From the NCBI GenBank assembly GCA_003567835.1, contig PWYO01000244.1:1-6397 (forward strand): a stretch of 6,397 nt of DNA, given 5' to 3'. The translations under genes were made by a program, and so were the position numbers. Of the stretch, positions 5,509 through 6,397 are shown piece by piece. The DNA is from Actinomycetota bacterium. GTDB lineage: Bacteria; Actinomycetota; Humimicrobiia; Humimicrobiales; Humimicrobiaceae. How positions within the stretch are numbered: position 1 is the first letter of the stretch; each line of letters begins with the position of its first letter. The notes under the pieces are model-generated. The model saw only the letters and a program-made list of their open reading frames with translations, did not search any database and had not been told where the DNA came from.

Positions 5509-6397
5509 ATGAGCAAGCCCTGGCAGCTGCAGATGTTTGATAAATCCCTGAAGAAAAGGCAGAAGTTTAACGCCCTTCATTCCATCATAGATATCGGCAA
5601 ACAGGATACCTGTATCGACATATGCTCCGGGGACAATACCGGCGCTTTGAGCCACCACCTGCGGCAGCTGGGCGGCCAATGGTATACCGGCGATCTGGAG
5701 CCTGAAAACCAGGCGGTGATGCAGGACCTTCTAGAGGAAAATGTGGTTCTATTGGATGCCCGCAAGCTGGAATTTGCCGATGACAGCTTTGACAAGCTGG
5801 TAACCTTTGATGTCCTGGAGCACCTGGAGGATGAAAAGCCTTTTTTAGAAGAGGTAAAAAGGGTCCTGAAAAAAGAAGGCAGGGCCTATTTTACCGTTCC
5901 CAACCAGAGCCCCAAACTGTTGGGCAATAAGATCAAAAACCTGTTTGGGATGCGGCCGGAAAAATACGGGCATAAACGGCCGGGCTACACCAAACAGGCC
6001 TTAATAGAGTTGCTGGAAGACCATGGGTTTGTGGTCACCAAGGCCGTCACCTATGCCAAGTTCTATACCGAGATGGTGGAGCTTTTAATCAATTTGGTTT
6101 ATATGCTGGGCGCCAAAAAAAAGAAAGACAAACAGGAGGACAAGCAGAGCATTGCCCCGACCTCCCAGGAAAAACTGGGCGGCGCTTACAAGATTTATGC
6201 CAAACTGTTTCCCCTGTTTAAGCTGATGTCCAAGCTGGACAAGCTGCTGGTTTTCAGCCAGGGCTATAATGTGATTGTGGAGGCCCGCCAGCAGAAAAAG
6301 GCGGTCATACAACCTGAGAAAAAACGCAAAGAAAAGGTATTGGTTACCGGCGGGGGCGGGTTTATCGGAAGCCACCTGGTGGAATTTTTGCTGGCCA
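5509..6397 (+). CDS. SAM-dependent methyltransferase fused to an NAD-dependent sugar epimerase/dehydratase (partial, runs off the right edge)
   Basis: The frame is open for 296 codons to the window edge. Residues about 20-130 are a class I methyltransferase. Motif I is CIDICSGDNTG (35-45, the first Gly of the usual loop replaced by Cys39), D62-L-E64 is the acidic residue pair for SAM ribose, D83-A84 precedes the adenine side, and DVLEHL (101-106) with VLKKEGRAYFTVPN (115-128) completes the pattern. Residues about 130-262 form the rest of this part, with a Lys-rich insert near 199-208 encoded around a run of eight A (6115-6122). After a basic linker (263-276) comes VLVTGGGGFIGSHL (277-290), the TGxxGxxG NAD-binding start of short-chain epimerases/dehydratases. 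No stop or credible internal start separates them, so one polypeptide is read. The substrate is probably a nucleotide sugar or glycan precursor (inference). It is divergent from the S8-like gene. Confidence 0.88.
   Translation, partial: MSKPWQLQMFDKSLKKRQKFNALHSIIDIGKQDTCIDICSGDNTGALSHHLRQLGGQWYTGDLEPENQAVMQDLLEENVVLLDARKLEFADDSFDKLVTFDVLEHLEDEKPFLEEVKRVLKKEGRAYFTVPNQSPKLLGNKIKNLFGMRPEKYGHKRPGYTKQALIELLEDHGFVVTKAVTYAKFYTEMVELLINLVYMLGAKKKKDKQEDKQSIAPTSQEKLGGAYKIYAKLFPLFKLMSKLDKLLVFSQGYNVIVEARQQKKAVIQPEKKRKEKVLVTGGGGFIGSHLVEFLLA

Noticed and set aside
6085..6375. 96-codon minus-strand open frame opposite the methyltransferase-epimerase gene
   Set aside because: The plus strand carries the conserved TGGGGFIG motif in the same place; this is a shadow.

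Overview
The window (6,397 bases) holds five genes or gene parts supported with fair to high confidence, plus the probable tail of a sixth. It looks like bacterial chromosomal DNA from a cell-surface glycan or envelope locus. Purine-rich ribosome binding sites, short gaps, a sigma-70-like promoter and lipoprotein or Sec-type N-termini are all bacterial. The sequence alone does not fix the phylum; an anaerobic Firmicute or a deltaproteobacterium would both be compatible, and this is only an impression.

Left part, plus strand: an open frame entering from the left edge ends at 223 and is probably the C-terminus of an upstream gene. It is followed by a complete glutamine-dependent asparagine synthetase (asnB-like, 238-1755) that starts at a TTG codon.

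Middle part, minus strand: three genes read leftward and converge on asnB with only 8 bases between the stop codons. In transcription order they are: a subtilisin-fold (S8) probable lipoprotein lacking the catalytic Asp and oxyanion Asn (4400-5416); a membrane-anchored or secreted protein with two Ig-like repeats and a six-bladed TolB/PD40-type beta-propeller (2549-4324); and an unrecognised membrane protein with about seven helices (1764-2471, possibly from 2537). The first two are each preceded by a promoter-like element containing the same 10 bases, ATAGGGTACT. A terminator-like hairpin lies between the second and third.

Right part, plus strand: divergent from the S8 gene, after a 92-base gap, a class I SAM-dependent methyltransferase runs in frame into the start of an NAD-dependent sugar epimerase/dehydratase domain that leaves the window at 6397.

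Reading of the whole: asnB and the methyltransferase-epimerase protein suit biosynthesis and decoration (amidation, methylation, epimerisation) of a surface polysaccharide. The minus-strand trio looks like a separate envelope module of unknown function, with protein-interaction domains outside the membrane and one multipass membrane partner. It is the least familiar part of the window and the best candidate for something undescribed. No RNA gene, CRISPR array, insertion sequence or attachment site was seen.
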